Assembly: GCA_001970955.1 (NCBI GenBank)
Contig: MPUH01000303.1
Span: 1-64,000, forward strand
Direction of reading: 5' to 3'
Length of the DNA: 64,000 nucleotides
Source: Stentor coeruleus
Lineage: Eukaryota > Ciliophora > Heterotrichea > Heterotrichida > Stentoridae
The position numbers and the translations under genes are program-made. Shown here one piece after another: positions 19,754 to 31,400 of the stretch. The first letter of the stretch is position 1. Each line of letters starts with the position of its first letter. The notes beneath the pieces were generated by a model, which was not told the origin of the DNA, did not search any database, and worked only from the letters and a program-made list of their open reading frames with translations.

Positions 19754-20632
19754 ATGCTCGAAAATAAATACGCAAAAGTGCAAATCGATGATAAAAATAC
19801 TCGAAGTTCACATGCTCTTATTGACAGAAATTTATTAAAAAGCATGCAAAATGATATAACTAGCGCATCTGAACTTATAAGCTCACTTCGTGAAGAAAAA
19901 GAAAAACTTTGTAAGGTTTTACAACAACTTCAACAAGACAATCATGATAAAAACAATACAATTCGAAGCCTTAAAGGCAAAGTTAAATATTTAGAAAATA
20001 TAGAAGAAGATGAAGAGGTTGTAAAAGGATTAAATCAAGCTAATATGAAACTAAAAAATGAAATCGAACTTAGTTTGCATGGGATTTATCATAAAAATAA
20101 TGATTTCGCGTCAGAAATCATTGATTTGACAGAGAGTTTTTTGAATAGAGTACATGATAAGCCGAAAGCTTATCAGGTTTTTAAAACCCATATGAAAACC
20201 TCGAATCATTTTAAACAGATTATCGGTAATGAGAATTGGGGTCAGGCTACAATACTACTTTTGAGGTTTATTAAAGACAGTTTTCCAGATGAAGGTTTTA
20301 AAGCGAAACCATCATATCCAGAGCAATCGTCAGATGAGGATTCAGAGCAAGAAAATTATAATAAAATCATCCAAGATAGTAAACATTTACTAAACACCTT
20401 ATCCTACCAAAAATCTAAACTTGAAGGTCTAAACCACGAATTTGCAAGCCGAGGGATTAAAAACCCCACATTAAATTCCCCTCAATATCGTGTTAACCTC
20501 TCAAATAATCTCACATCTGAAAATCCCAAATCCACAGAACTTAAAAAAGACTCATCCCATATAACAAATCTCTACACTGCAAACAAAATCGTTAAAAATG
20601 TGTCGAAATACAAAAATTTACTTAAAAAATAG
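19754..20632 (+). CDS. Uncharacterised coiled-coil protein
   Basis: The 292-residue product has a strong coiled coil at about 25-110 (MQNDITSASELISSLREEKE and following heptads) and a helical middle. It ends in a basic, Asn, Ser and Lys-rich tail (IVKNVSKYKNLLKK). I recognise no family. It converges on the cyclin gene, with 29 nt between stops. Its composition matches the neighbouring genes, so it is most likely a real, lineage-restricted structural protein. Confidence 0.7.
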   Translation: MLENKYAKVQIDDKNTRSSHALIDRNLLKSMQNDITSASELISSLREEKEKLCKVLQQLQQDNHDKNNTIRSLKGKVKYLENIEEDEEVVKGLNQANMKLKNEIELSLHGIYHKNNDFASEIIDLTESFLNRVHDKPKAYQVFKTHMKTSNHFKQIIGNENWGQATILLLRFIKDSFPDEGFKAKPSYPEQSSDEDSEQENYNKIIQDSKHLLNTLSYQKSKLEGLNHEFASRGIKNPTLNSPQYRVNLSNNLTSENPKSTELKKDSSHITNLYTANKIVKNVSKYKNLLKK

Positions 20633-20661
20633 TCTAAAAACTATATAAAATACTTAAAAAG

Positions 20662-21972
20662 TTATTTGTTACTTTTAACTCTTTTAGCTATGAATTCTAA
20701 GTTTTTTGCAGAATGAGTCTGAAAAGTTAGAAACTCGCCATAATGTCTTTCAAGATTAGTTTTGCTTTTTGTTTTGCATACAATTGGTAAACAATAATCA
20801 ATTTCAAGTTCCATTAAAGGGTGGAAGTATTTGACTGATTCATAGATTTCGTCTATTGTATTGATTTCTAATGTGGCTATTATGAAATTAGAATAAAGTT
20901 CTTGAACATAAGATGAACTTTCTAGATTGTATTCATAGCCATTAAGTTGAGCACCATTTTCATCTATGTACATGCTTGATTTACTTAGGTTTTTAGGTTC
21001 ATATTCAGGCCCGTTGTAGTATAAAAGTTCATAATTCGATTCAAAAAAGTATTTACTTATCATCAAATACATCAACCCAGCAACATTATACTTCGGCAAG
21101 ATGTTATTAACTTCCAAACTTGCAGCATCCAATATCTGTAGCGTCTCCCTATACCTCTTATAAGCCTGTTGATTAGGTTCTTTAAACAAAATCATCCTTT
21201 TTTCATACATTTTCTGCTGCTTAGCTTTATCTTCAGGTAACAATTTAATAAAGTCTTTCACATTATTAAAAATCACACAACTGAAATGATAATGAATAAA
21301 TGTATCCCATTGAGTCATAAGCCAATTTATATAATTAAAAGCTGTAGGTGGATGTATTGTCCAATGTATACACCTAAGCATAAAAAGTTCCATAGCTTTA
21401 ATAGCTGAATTCGAAAACCCTTCATCAGCACTTTTAACCCAATCGTCTAATTTAGGTGGAAAAACTTCTTCAATTTTTGCAGCGATATACATACAAGATA
21501 AGCCAACTAATTGGAACTCATTCTTTTTTACATTTTCAGATTCCATCAAAAATCGATCCAAATGACTAACGGCCATATAAAAAGTTTCTCTTTTCAAAGT
21601 GAACTCGGCACAGACTTCCATCATCCAATCTAAAAGCACAGCTCGCATATAAGGGGTGATATTTGGTTGTTTTGTATAGAAATAATTGAAATTCGGATAA
21701 TATTTGGTTATTTTATCTTCTAAACTTTTATAGTAATCGTTGCAATCACATTTCCATATAGTGTTATAAGTGATTTCTTGGATGTTTTCATCACATTCAA
21801 AAGATGAGGTTTTTATATGCATAGAAGTTGTATTAGAAGCTTCTAAAAGGGTTCGTTTTATGTTGGATTTCGTATGGGCGATAGGTTTATCGTCAAGGTT
21901 CTCTTTCGGGATGGAATATGCGGAAACTTGTCGTTTATGAGGTGGAGTTTGTTTTTGAAAATTTCTGTGCAT
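20662..21972 (-). CDS. Cyclin (A/B/E type)
   Basis: The N-terminal cyclin box starts at about residue 107 with MRAVLLDWMMEVCAEFTLKR, followed by ETFYMAVSHLDRFLMES, LVGLSCMYIAAKIEEVFPP and MELFMLRCIHWTIHPPTAFN. These helices bind and activate a cyclin-dependent kinase. The first helix is A/B/E-like, and the WTIHPPTAF transition is closest to cyclin E, but the subtype is uncertain. A second, divergent cyclin fold spans about 230-400. No clear destruction box is seen; the N-terminus has RRQ-free basic text and SxIP, so its turnover cannot be predicted. At 436 residues the length is typical. Confidence 0.88.
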   Translation of the reverse strand: MHRNFQKQTPPHKRQVSAYSIPKENLDDKPIAHTKSNIKRTLLEASNTTSMHIKTSSFECDENIQEITYNTIWKCDCNDYYKSLEDKITKYYPNFNYFYTKQPNITPYMRAVLLDWMMEVCAEFTLKRETFYMAVSHLDRFLMESENVKKNEFQLVGLSCMYIAAKIEEVFPPKLDDWVKSADEGFSNSAIKAMELFMLRCIHWTIHPPTAFNYINWLMTQWDTFIHYHFSCVIFNNVKDFIKLLPEDKAKQQKMYEKRMILFKEPNQQAYKRYRETLQILDAASLEVNNILPKYNVAGLMYLMISKYFFESNYELLYYNGPEYEPKNLSKSSMYIDENGAQLNGYEYNLESSSYVQELYSNFIIATLEINTIDEIYESVKYFHPLMELEIDYCLPIVCKTKSKTNLERHYGEFLTFQTHSAKNLEFIAKRVKSNK

Positions 21973-22295
21973 ACTGTATTAATTAATTCAAAAAATCCGC
22001 CATGGGTTTTCTTAAACTAGGTAATGTGCGTCATCTTCACTTTTCATATTATTTTGTATAGAGCAAAAAATTTAAAGATAAGATTAGAAGTGGTTGATGA
22101 GGTTGGATAAAAGTGTAAGATTTTGTTTTTAAGGTGGAGAGAGGATTTTATTATAGGGTGAAGTTTTTGGTTTTTAAAGATTTTTAAGATAGGATTGGGA
22201 TTAGGATTTTTGTGATATTTAAACTTATAATAATCATATATCTATATCAAAAAGAACGTAAATTTTCTGTAAAAAAATATATATTTTAATGTATA
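21973..22295. other. Intergenic, no gene seen
   Basis: Mostly G-rich and C-poor on the + strand (5' flank of the cyclin gene), with a short AT-rich stretch at the right end. No feature was recognised. Confidence 0.6.
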
Positions 22296-23453
22296 TTAGC
22301 AATTGAGTTGTCTAAGAAGAGCTTCAAGTTCTTTGTTTTTTACTACCAAAGATGAAATTCTTGATTCTAATGTGCTTATGTATGTATTTTTTGTATGTAG
22401 TGTTGAAACTATTTTCCCCTCAACCATTTCAAGTTCTTTCGCATGCTGATCTTCTATTTTTTTTATTATAGAGTTAGAATCATATAAATCTGCTTGACAA
22501 GAAATGCTCGATGAGAGAATCGATTCATTAACTGTTTGCACAGCCTTATCAAATCCTTGCCTATCAACACTAACCCTTTCCACCCTTTCTGACACATACT
22601 CAATTTCCTTAGGTTTATCAGAAAATGCATCATCTGGAAGTAAAGAAAATTTTGGGACAACAAATTCCATTAAATCCACACTAGGCTCACTAATCTCAAT
22701 AATCCTTCTAGAACTTTGTCTAAGTTTTATATTTTCCAATTGAAACCTCAAACTTCTTATTTCTTCATTCAATTTCATCTCTTGAGTTTTCCATTCTTTC
22801 CTACTTTCCTCATATATTTTGCTTATAATTCCTTTTATTTGTAAATCCCTTTCCCTGACTGCATTTTCACACATATCGTGTTTTTCCCTTTCATACTTTT
22901 CTTTTTCTTGGGCGATTATGCTTTCATAGTGTTTTTTTATCGCATCTTCAGTTTTTTCTATGTGCTTTTTGTGGGTATTTTTCAGGTTTTCAAGCTTTTT
23001 CTTGTGTTTTTCTTTGAGTTGGAGGATTTCTTCGTAGTGTTGTGATGACTTTTCCTGTGATTCTTGGGCTATTCTATCGATTTGCCCTTTGTGGTTTAAT
23101 TTTATCATTGAAATTTCTCTGCTAAACTGGTCCATAAGGGTTGAATTTGCTAATTCATGTTGTTGGGTTAGAGCTTTCATGCGTAATTGATGAGTTTCTG
23201 TCATGGATTTTAGAGACTCTTCGTATTTTTTAGCGAGGATGTCTTTTTCATCTAGACTACGTTTAGCTTCACAGTGAAGTAAAAGTTTTGATTTAGTTTT
23301 TTCGAATTCTATCTGATTAAGGCTTACATCTTTTTGTCTGCTTTCTATGAAGAGTTGGGCAAAATCAGCATGTGATGGTTCAGTTATTCCTGGAACTAAC
23401 AATTTAGGCCTTGCTGAACCTGGTCTAACAACTCTAGTCTTGAAATCTTTCAT
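22296..23453 (-). CDS. Coiled-coil protein, possibly CEP131-like
   Basis: The 385-residue protein is nearly all coiled coil after a 30-residue N-terminus (VVRPGSARPKLLVPGITEPS). A charged helix runs from about 40 to 260, and a last coil from about 340 to 385. The segments HYESIIAQEKEKYEREKHD and RERDLQIKGIISKIYEESR recall the C-terminal half of the centriolar-satellite and ciliary protein CEP131/AZI1. Coiled coils align easily by composition, so I hold this weakly. A basal-body role would suit a heavily ciliated cell. The start is the only ATG before the conserved-looking N-terminus. Confidence 0.55.
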   Translation of the reverse strand: MKDFKTRVVRPGSARPKLLVPGITEPSHADFAQLFIESRQKDVSLNQIEFEKTKSKLLLHCEAKRSLDEKDILAKKYEESLKSMTETHQLRMKALTQQHELANSTLMDQFSREISMIKLNHKGQIDRIAQESQEKSSQHYEEILQLKEKHKKKLENLKNTHKKHIEKTEDAIKKHYESIIAQEKEKYEREKHDMCENAVRERDLQIKGIISKIYEESRKEWKTQEMKLNEEIRSLRFQLENIKLRQSSRRIIEISEPSVDLMEFVVPKFSLLPDDAFSDKPKEIEYVSERVERVSVDRQGFDKAVQTVNESILSSSISCQADLYDSNSIIKKIEDQHAKELEMVEGKIVSTLHTKNTYISTLESRISSLVVKNKELEALLRQLNC

Positions 23454-24165
23454 TTTATAAAGGTTGTTAGAAAATTATAAGGAATTTTGTTTTGATTTTA
23501 TAAATAATCTTATACTTTGTATAACTTTAATGCAGTTAAGAAATCAATAAATTTTTGAAATGAAAATGAATTTTATGTTCAATAATGCTAAAGAATATTA
23601 TAAGTTTTAGTGTATTACAATATTTGTTATAAAGGAAAATGTTTATGTTAGAGTTTATAGTTTCTTAGTGATATATGAGTTTGATAATTATTGAATTCTT
23701 GGGAATCAACATTTTCAATTTAAAATAGCTTGGAAATACAATTTAGATACTTTTTATAAATGCTCCTTAATAGGGATTTTACTTATAATCATATCATTCC
23801 AAGCTAATTTTAACCAAAGCATATTCACTTAAAACATAAACATCACAAGACATCTACAAAAAAAAAATTCAAAAGTCATCCTCCTATCTTAATTACAAGC
23901 ATTTACTATATCAACCTCAAACCTTAGTCCTCATGATTTTTCACATAAAAAATACATCCTTAGCCCATCAACCTTAGCACATCTTCATAAAAAAAGCCCA
24001 TATCCCATATAAAACAACTTATAAAACCTTAAAAAATCCTCAAACCCCTTACAAATCCTTATCAAAAAAAAATCTTATCATTGACCCTAACTTTAAACTC
24101 TATTCTTTTAATACTCTTTAAATCTAACTAAAATATTAACTGGATTATAAACCAAACTAAGATTA
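23454..24165. other. Intergenic, no gene seen
   Basis: AT-rich, weakly G-biased to about 23700, then C-rich and G-poor from about 23770 to the 3' end of the CXC gene. No open frame or RNA feature was recognised. Confidence 0.6.
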
Positions 24166-24681
24166 CTAAAAACCTTCTCCTGTATTCAAGCACCCTTCAC
24201 ACTTACAAGTAGAGTTGCAGCCTAATCCACTGCTATAACATTCACAATATTTTTTTCTGCATCCAGATCTCTTACAATTGCAGCTTTTCGCTATAACTGG
24301 TTGGGTTCTATGAAAAGCTTCAGGATTTCTATCCATGATTTGTGTTATACTAACTCTTCTTTCTGACTCACATTCAGGTATATTTTTGCATTCCATACAG
24401 CCACATCCCATACAATATTCCCCATTAGCAAAGCAGTCACAGTACAATTTCAGACAGTATGTTTTCCTACATTTACATGCAAACTTTTTACCTTGGATAG
24501 CTTGACCTTGATCAAATATTGCAAATCGCTGCGAGTTATTAGCTGATGAACCTTCTGATGTTGCCCAAGGGGAATCTATGTCCATCGGCATACCTGGGGA
24601 CCTTTGTGCAGTCAGTGGTGATAGTGATACCAAGCAAAACTTGGTAAATGGTGAAACTTCAGGATTCTTATTTGGCTCCAT
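24166..24681 (-). CDS. Tesmin/TSO1-like two-CXC DNA-binding protein (LIN54 family)
   Basis: Two cysteine-rich CXC motifs (about residues 69-98 and 134-164) are joined by the diagnostic spacer RNPEAF (118-123). Each has the [19 protein letters not shown] or [19 protein letters not shown] pattern, including the Tyr that inserts into the DNA minor groove in LIN54. The family binds CHR-type promoter elements and works with MuvB/DREAM complexes in cell-cycle and germline transcription. At 171 residues this is almost only the DNA-binding unit. The N-terminus has four Ser-Pro sites within 40 residues (S10, S21, S28, S37), suggesting control by a cyclin-dependent or MAP kinase. It has no protein-interaction tail that I can see. 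Confidence 0.93.
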   Translation of the reverse strand: MEPNKNPEVSPFTKFCLVSLSPLTAQRSPGMPMDIDSPWATSEGSSANNSQRFAIFDQGQAIQGKKFACKCRKTYCLKLYCDCFANGEYCMGCGCMECKNIPECESERRVSITQIMDRNPEAFHRTQPVIAKSCNCKRSGCRKKYCECYSSGLGCNSTCKCEGCLNTGEGF

Positions 24682-25648
24682 TTCACAAAATATTAGATTG
24701 GGATAAACTTTTGTGTTTTTGATGGATTTATTAATTTATATATAGAAATGGATTAAAGGTTTTTTATGGAAATTTTATGCTTTTTTGGTTAGTGATCATA
24801 GGATTTTTAGATAGATTTAGATGATTTGATTATTAGAGGAAGATGAGGTTTGGCTTTTAGATTATGTTTGTAGAGTTTTTATTAATATATTAATGCTGGG
24901 AAATATTTTTTTTAGATTGGGATGTATGGAGTTTTATTAATGTGGGATACTGAAAAAAATAGTTTTTTTGATTAGATTGTGGTCATGATTTTTTGCGAAA
25001 TAAGAATGGTTAGGTTTATAATGATAATTTTAATTGAAATTGTATTAATACAATTCATATCACTTATTTCAATTTCCAATGCTCATATATTTATTATAAT
25101 AATAATCCAGTCTCAACATTCCCACATCCATATCTCAATTTAAAATAGTCATAAAAAATCATATAAATGCAAATTAAATTACAGAGCTTTATACCAAATA
25201 AAACTCATTAACTAGAATATTCAGTGAAATTAGACTAATATAATGTAAAAAATTGCATATCTCATCTAGATTATATGGGATTTCCAGACCGTAAATTGAA
25301 TATTATTATCAATATTATGCCAACACCTAATATCCTTCGACACAAAACCCAACATTCACTCATATAAAAATCCAAAGCTTATTTTAACCAAAATCATAAA
25401 TTCATATACAAAACCCTAACCCAGGTTATCTCTGAAAATGCATTTTTTGCACATTATCACAAACCTCTATAATCCTCAAAACCCTACTGCACAATTAAAC
25501 TACTCTTCAATAAATAAACTCTTTGATATATTCTTATCAATACTTAAATTCTCAATACTAAGAAAATGGACTTTTCTCCAAAAATATTTTCGTTTCAATA
25601 ATATAATATCAATATACACAAAATAATCACATTAATCTTACTTATATA
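24682..25648. other. About 1 kb, no gene seen
   Basis: G-rich and C-poor from 24682 to about 25030, then C-rich to 25648. Open frames here (for example 25438-25626) are Ile, Asn, Phe and Tyr-rich and look like chance readings of AT-rich spacer. Confidence 0.6.
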
Positions 25649-26332
25649 TTATCTATGATGCTTACGAGCTCTTACTGATATACCACTTGTTGCTAATGGT
25701 TTTATATGAGATAAACTAGGACATAGTATAACTAAACAAAAGCTGTCATTTGGATAATGAGAAGTTACTTCATTAATTACCACATTGCGAAAATGAATGA
25801 TTCCATTAGCTTCTGGTATAGCTTCAGAGGTCCCTCTTAGGATTTTTTTACCTGAAATGTTGCTTTTCAATAGTTTAGGAGGGTTTTCCATAGTAAACAA
25901 GGCTATAATGAATGTAAAAGTACTGGGGAGAATTACAGTTGATCCATTAGAATCTGAGATATTGACTTGTAAATGAAATCCTTTTTCTTTATAAATTACT
26001 TCTGGAAAGTCTCCGATTAAAGTCACAAACAAACTGAAAGCCCTTCCAGAAGATATCCATCTGAAAATTCCTTCGAGACTAAATTGTTCTTCTGGAGTTG
26101 TTTGTGGTATTTGAGTCTTTCCATTAATTGTTTGGGTTAGTGAGTCAAGTTTCTGGTTCAATGTATTGTTTTTTCGGACTAAATCATTAAGGGCAATAGA
26201 CTGTTGTTGGACAAGTGCATTAATATTAGCTATAATGCTACTGTTATTCGCTGAGTTACTACTTTGTGAAAAGTAATACCTGACACATTCAGAATGGTTG
26301 CACAATTCTGATGGATTTGTGAAAAGACACAT
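25649..26332 (-). CDS. Member A of an uncharacterised CCHC-headed family
   Basis: The 227-residue protein starts with Cys2-x8-Cys11-x-His13-x2-Cys16 (CLF......CNH..C), a plausible one-zinc knuckle. A Ser and Asn-rich linker and a coiled segment (about 35-75) follow, then a beta-rich C-terminal domain (about 113-222). That domain holds IYKEKGF (113-119), NPPKLLK (150-156), KKILRGT (162-168), NGII-FRNVVINEVTSHY (176-193) and a final VRAR. A second protein at 49222-49878 shares every one of these elements with identical N-terminal spacing. The C-terminal layout resembles an immunoglobulin-like or DNA-binding beta-sandwich such as those of CBP60 or velvet proteins, but that is only an impression. 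Function unknown. Confidence 0.75.
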   Translation of the reverse strand: MCLFTNPSELCNHSECVRYYFSQSSNSANNSSIIANINALVQQQSIALNDLVRKNNTLNQKLDSLTQTINGKTQIPQTTPEEQFSLEGIFRWISSGRAFSLFVTLIGDFPEVIYKEKGFHLQVNISDSNGSTVILPSTFTFIIALFTMENPPKLLKSNISGKKILRGTSEAIPEANGIIHFRNVVINEVTSHYPNDSFCLVILCPSLSHIKPLATSGISVRARKHHR

Positions 26333-27083
26333 AATTATGGGATTTATTAAGTAATGTTCTTTGAAATTAGTTTTATGCGTGAAAATCAGCAGAAACTTTC
26401 AGATGTGTTTTGGAATAATTATAAAAAAAATTATTAGGAGGATATTGAAATAAAAAATTAATCATGATTCAGAGGATAATAGATTTAAACACCATGAATT
26501 TTATTGTGAGAAGATTCTTTTGGGTTGGTAAATGGAGTTTTTTTTGATTTTGTTGGGGAATTTTCATAAGTGGTTATGAGGTTATGGCTTGATTATTGGG
26601 TTTTTAGAAAAGGTAAAGGGTTTTATTAGGGGGTTTAAGGGTTTTGTGGTAATTTTGTGACTGAGAAAAGATCTTATTAGGATGTTGTAAATAATGAACA
26701 GAGTAAGGATGTTGTTAGTATAAGGATTATCATTAAGTTGAAGAGAAATTACTATAAAGGTTTTGAAAGGAAATAACCTATTTGTATATTTTACTTAAAA
26801 ACTATTTTCGAATTCCACACAAAAATACTAACTCATATAAAAAATAAACACCAACATCAAATTATCTTTACAAAAACTTATAACCCATTTTATCTCTATC
26901 ACAAAAGTTCCTTTCTCAATACCTTTACTTATTTTTTATTCATAAAATTCTCTTTTTCAATATTTTTGCATACTTTTAATAACTTAACCTCATCCTAACA
27001 ATAAACCTATAAAAAACCTTTATAAATTCTATCTTAAAAAACTTTTATTATAATAATCTCTCCAATCTATTATAATTTATTAT
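26333..27083. other. Divergent intergenic region, no gene seen
   Basis: Very clear compositional flip: 26333-26760 is G-rich and C-poor, 26770-27083 is C-rich and G-poor. No other feature. Confidence 0.65.
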
Positions 27084-27587
27084 ATGGAATCACTAAAATC
27101 CTTGTCTAGCGATATTTTAGGATCTTTACTAGACTTATCTCGTAGTTATATCCAAGGGGACTACAAAGTTTTATCAAAAGTGCCTTTCTCATATAGAAAT
27201 GCTTTTAGCTCATGTGTCGAATACATGCGATCAAAATGTGGCAAGCATTTCTCAGAGTATTCAAAAGAGGTCGAAGAAGAAAACTGGAATAGTGATTTAA
27301 AAGAATGCATAATAGAAAGATTAAAGGAAATGGATAGTGAGTATCAAAGACAAAAGAATAAAGATAGGCTTAATGAAATGACTTGGAGAATTGACGTCGC
27401 CCTTTCTACGAATTCATTGTCTAGAGTATTGAAACCAGAAGTACAAGTAAAGCTTACAAGTGGTGAAGAGGAAATCAACTTTCATATGACTGTTGCGCAG
27501 TTTCAAGAGTTTAGAAGACAAACTGCTTCGCTTATTAAGGATATATTCGCCATGGACCAATTTGCCTTTATACGTAATTTAAAGTAG
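27084..27587 (+). CDS. COMM-domain (COMMD) protein
   Basis: The C-terminal ~75 residues form a COMM domain: LNEMTWRIDVALSTNSLSRV, LKPEVQVKL, then INFHMTVAQFQEFRRQTASL. The Trp-Arg-x-Asp-Val strand and the Pro-x-Val strand are the family's signature. The helical N-terminal half (1-90) is the variable COMMD domain. Ten COMMD paralogues form a ring within the Commander/CCC complex, which recycles membrane proteins from endosomes with CCDC22 and CCDC93. At 167 residues it is slightly shorter than human members. I cannot assign a COMMD number. Confidence 0.85.
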   Translation: MESLKSLSSDILGSLLDLSRSYIQGDYKVLSKVPFSYRNAFSSCVEYMRSKCGKHFSEYSKEVEEENWNSDLKECIIERLKEMDSEYQRQKNKDRLNEMTWRIDVALSTNSLSRVLKPEVQVKLTSGEEEINFHMTVAQFQEFRRQTASLIKDIFAMDQFAFIRNLK

Positions 27588-28492
27588 TAATGGTGAGGTT
27601 TATGAAAATTTGTGAGGAGTGTGATGAAGTTGATGATAAAAAATGGTTTTAAAGGTTTTTATTGTTGTGAATTTATTGGTTTTAGGATGATAAGGGTAAG
27701 ATTGAAAAGTTTTATTTGGTTTTTGAATAAAATATTTATGAAATGGATGTTTGAATTTGGGTTTGGTTTTTTTTCACAATATTTTGTGGTATGAAAAATA
27801 TTATATGAAAATTGAAGTGTATCCTTGATGGTATTTTTATGTATCCAGTATCAGAATTAATAAATTCTAATAAATTNTTTAGGATGATAAGGGTAAGATT
27901 GAAAAGTTTTATTTGGTTTTTGAATAAAATATTTATGAAATTGATGTTTGAATTTGGGTTTGGTTTTTTTCACAATATTTTGTGGTATGAAAAATATTAT
28001 ATGAAAATTAAAGTGTATCCTTGATGGTATTTTTATGTATCTATCAGAATTAATAAATTCTAATAAATGATTAATAATCTGATGATTCTTTATAACAGGA
28101 AATTGGAAGGTAATTATTACAAGTATAACCCAAATTTTCTTATCCAAATTTCATTCTTCAGCTTTCTCATCTTATTTCCTAATAATAAATATCTTCCCAT
28201 TAAAAAAACATAGCAAAACATCATCTCAAAGTCTTCAAAAAAACTTAAAAACATTAATAAACCTTAAAAACCGAGTTAAAAAAATATTCACAATATTTTC
28301 TAATCCTAAACCTAACACATATAATTCATATTCCTAATCCAAATAGTTTTTATTTATCATAACATATTTTTATTCTGGCACATACCGATTAAGCTATAAA
28401 AGAAATATTTAAAATATCTGAAAATTATTATCTAATACATTAACTATTATTCAATTCTTTATCTAATTTTATAATCCCCATTCACAAATAAT
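27588..28492. other. 0.9-kb gap containing an N-split duplication
   Basis: The left part (27588 to about 28070) is G-rich and C-poor and includes a ~195-bp near-duplicate around an N at 27877. The right part (about 28090-28492) is C-rich. Short frames crossing the N are artefacts of the join. Confidence 0.6.
27680..28068. repeat. ~195-bp near-identical direct duplicate flanking an N at 27877
   Basis: Bases from ttttaggatgataaggg at 27680 repeat from 27878. The copies differ at a few places: G/T in the kinase-free spacer text, a T-run of 8 against 7, and a missing 4-base unit near the end. These look like allelic or read differences, as expected for overlapping contig ends. Confidence 0.85.
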
Positions 28493-31400
28493 ATGGATTT
28501 TCCAGTGAAGAGAAAAGGCTCAAGTAAAAGATCAGTCCCAAGTCTTCAAAAAAGAAAGAAAACCTTGCTCAGTGAAAAATCTTTCGAAGCGGCAACTAAA
28601 GCGACATATTTAAGAAAAGACCTTTGGATAGAAATAATAGACTACTTAGACACAAAGTCTTATTTTTGGATTATCCCTCAAGTGAATTCTTTTTTTTATT
28701 TTCTAGTCAAAGATTGTAAGAACTACAGAACATCTTTAAAATTTATGTTAAAAGTGAGTTACTCAAATACTAATAACACGAATCACTATAAAATTGTCAA
28801 AAATTCTAAATCTATAGACTATATACTAAATTGTCAACTACTAAACAAACTTGAACTTAAGCTAGAAAGGTATGAAATGATAACTAAAAAAGCTCTTGAT
28901 TCCAGTTTGAGTTTTGCCCAATACTTTATTCAAATGATAACTTTAAACACCTTAAAAGTCTTAAAAATTCATGTTATTAGGAATTTCTCTATACAAGTTG
29001 AGAATTTACTTGTCCTTATGGAAAACTTAGAAGTACTTAAGATCAATTTCCAAGAATACTTTCCTTCTGGATTCCCTTTTATTCAAACCAAATATATAAA
29101 AAACAATGAAAATACTTCTCATCATAAAAAGTCTTTGAAAAAATTGTCTTTAAGATATTATAGTCTGCATGTTGCCCATAGTAATATAAACGATATTTTT
29201 GAATCTTTAGATAAAAATGTAAACCTAGAAAAGTTTTCTATGAAAACCTTAACGAAATATTCTAGTAAAATTGAAATGACCATGTTTTTAAAAGCTAACA
29301 ACTCTTTGAAATGCATAAAACTCCCAAGTGATTTTTTTTTCAATAAAACCTCAGCAGATGAATTGTGCAGTTTTTTGATTAAAAGTAAAATATTAGAAGA
29401 ACTTCAAATTAGTGATTCAATTATGATATGTAGTGAGCAATTTATTGATGCTATTTTAATAAATAGGAGTTTGAAAATCTTAGCATTAAAGCATTATGTG
29501 AGCAATAATAATTTAAGATTTGAAATTAATACTGAGGATTCATGTGAGCTTTTAAGCGCCCTCGGTCAAAGTTTGATTGAAGATTTTTCAATGAGCGTTT
29601 TTCTTAATAATAACAGCAATTTTTATGATAATCAGAAGCATCGATATTTAGCTCTTAGTTTAATAAAAAACAAGATCGAAAAATTTTTAGAATCATTAAA
29701 CTACTTTTTATTAACATCTGAAAAAATCAGGAAGATCTCTATAAACCTAAGCGAAATTCCTTACAAATATGTTTCATCGTTAGCAGAATTGATTATAAAA
29801 CATGTGAAACTAGGGAAAATCGAATATTTCGCCGGTTATAACCTGAAATTGATCATAGAAAATAAACTTGAAATTCTTGAACTGGGAAAAAAAGACAAAA
29901 TGTGTCCTGAAAATTATGGACTTTTAGTTATACTTTGTGAGATTTTCAGAAAGCTTCTTGTAAATGCTGATAAAATATTAAGGCTTATTGATCATAATTA
30001 TTCAAAAAATGTTACTGATGTACAAGAATTAATGCAAAGTTTATCTGAAAGTAAAAGTTTGGTTTTAAATCAAAACAATGCAGTAAAAGGATTTGGACTT
30101 TTTTCATCTTTACATTATTTTTCTATTATAGTCATATCAACAAGAGTAAATGGAATAAAAGAGTTGGATATAAGAAATATTCATTTAGAATCATATAATG
30201 TTTCATTTCCAGAAGTGCTTAAAGAGTTTAAGTCGCTAGAAAAACTGAAGTTCAATATTAAAAATAGTAATCACTATGAGTATAATTTCCCAAGCATTTT
30301 TATAGCAGTATCAACAGAACTTGTAAATGTTTCACATATAAATTGCACATTAGATTCTACATATTTTGTTAAACTTATTGATATACTTTCTAATTTGACA
30401 ACCCATGAAAATCTGAGAAAGTTTAAACTTAATAAATACAGGTTTTTATTAAATAACTGCATTCCAGATAATTCATTGAATAATTTTATATCCAAGTCAA
30501 GATTAATATCTTTGAATTTGTCAGATATAAGTTTAACTTATGAACATATTACTCAGATTGTGAAAGGACTTGAAGAAAATCAAACCATTACTCGTTTGAA
30601 AATAGAAAAAATAAAATTTGAAGAACTTCAAGGTGTGGCTAATATAAAAAAAACAACCTCAGCACAAAGAATTGAAGCATTTTTAATGTTATCATCAGCT
30701 CTTGGTTTAAAAAACTACTACGAAAAGTTATCTTTATTTTATTCAAACGGGTACATAGATGAAGATCTAGTTACAGATGAGTTTTCTAAACAGTATTTAG
30801 AAAACATAAACAATATTCTAACAAAAAATCAAAACCTTAAAGAATTCAATATCAACATGGCTCTTCCTGATAAATTTCTTTTAAATTATAGCGAAATAGT
30901 ATTAAAAACTATAAAAAATAACAAACAACTAAAAATTGTCAATTGTTTTGATATGGAAGAAATTATATCAGATGATAAAAAAGCTATAGTTTTAGCTTAT
31001 GAATATTATGGTAAATGTAATCATTGGCGTATACATAGTGCAAGTTTACAAATGAGCAAAGTTAATAGTGAATTTCACAAATGTATGCCTATAGTTCTTT
31101 CTGAACTTATAAAAAACTCTCAACCTTTTGTATTAAATAATCTTATAAGAAGACTTTTTGGTAGTGGAGCTAATGCGAAATGTAAAAGTATAAATCTGAC
31201 CAAGCTTAGTCAAGTCTGGAAAAAAAGTTGTAGGATTTATAAATACAACTTTATTGATTCTTTAACTTCATTAGAAGAACTTATAATATTAAACACTGAA
31301 ATCACTGCTATTGAAATTGAAGTTATTGAAAAAAATATAGCAAAACTTGAATGCTTAAAAACAATTAAACTTAAAAATGTTTATTATAAAAACAATGATA

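Noticed and set aside
25411-25425. Telomere-like aaaccctaaccc
   Set aside because: A single partial unit within C-rich spacer; no tandem array is present.
27612-28147. Short open frames on both strands downstream of the COMMD gene
   Set aside because: They are Phe, Ile, Lys and Met-rich readings of AT-rich spacer and span the N at 27877.
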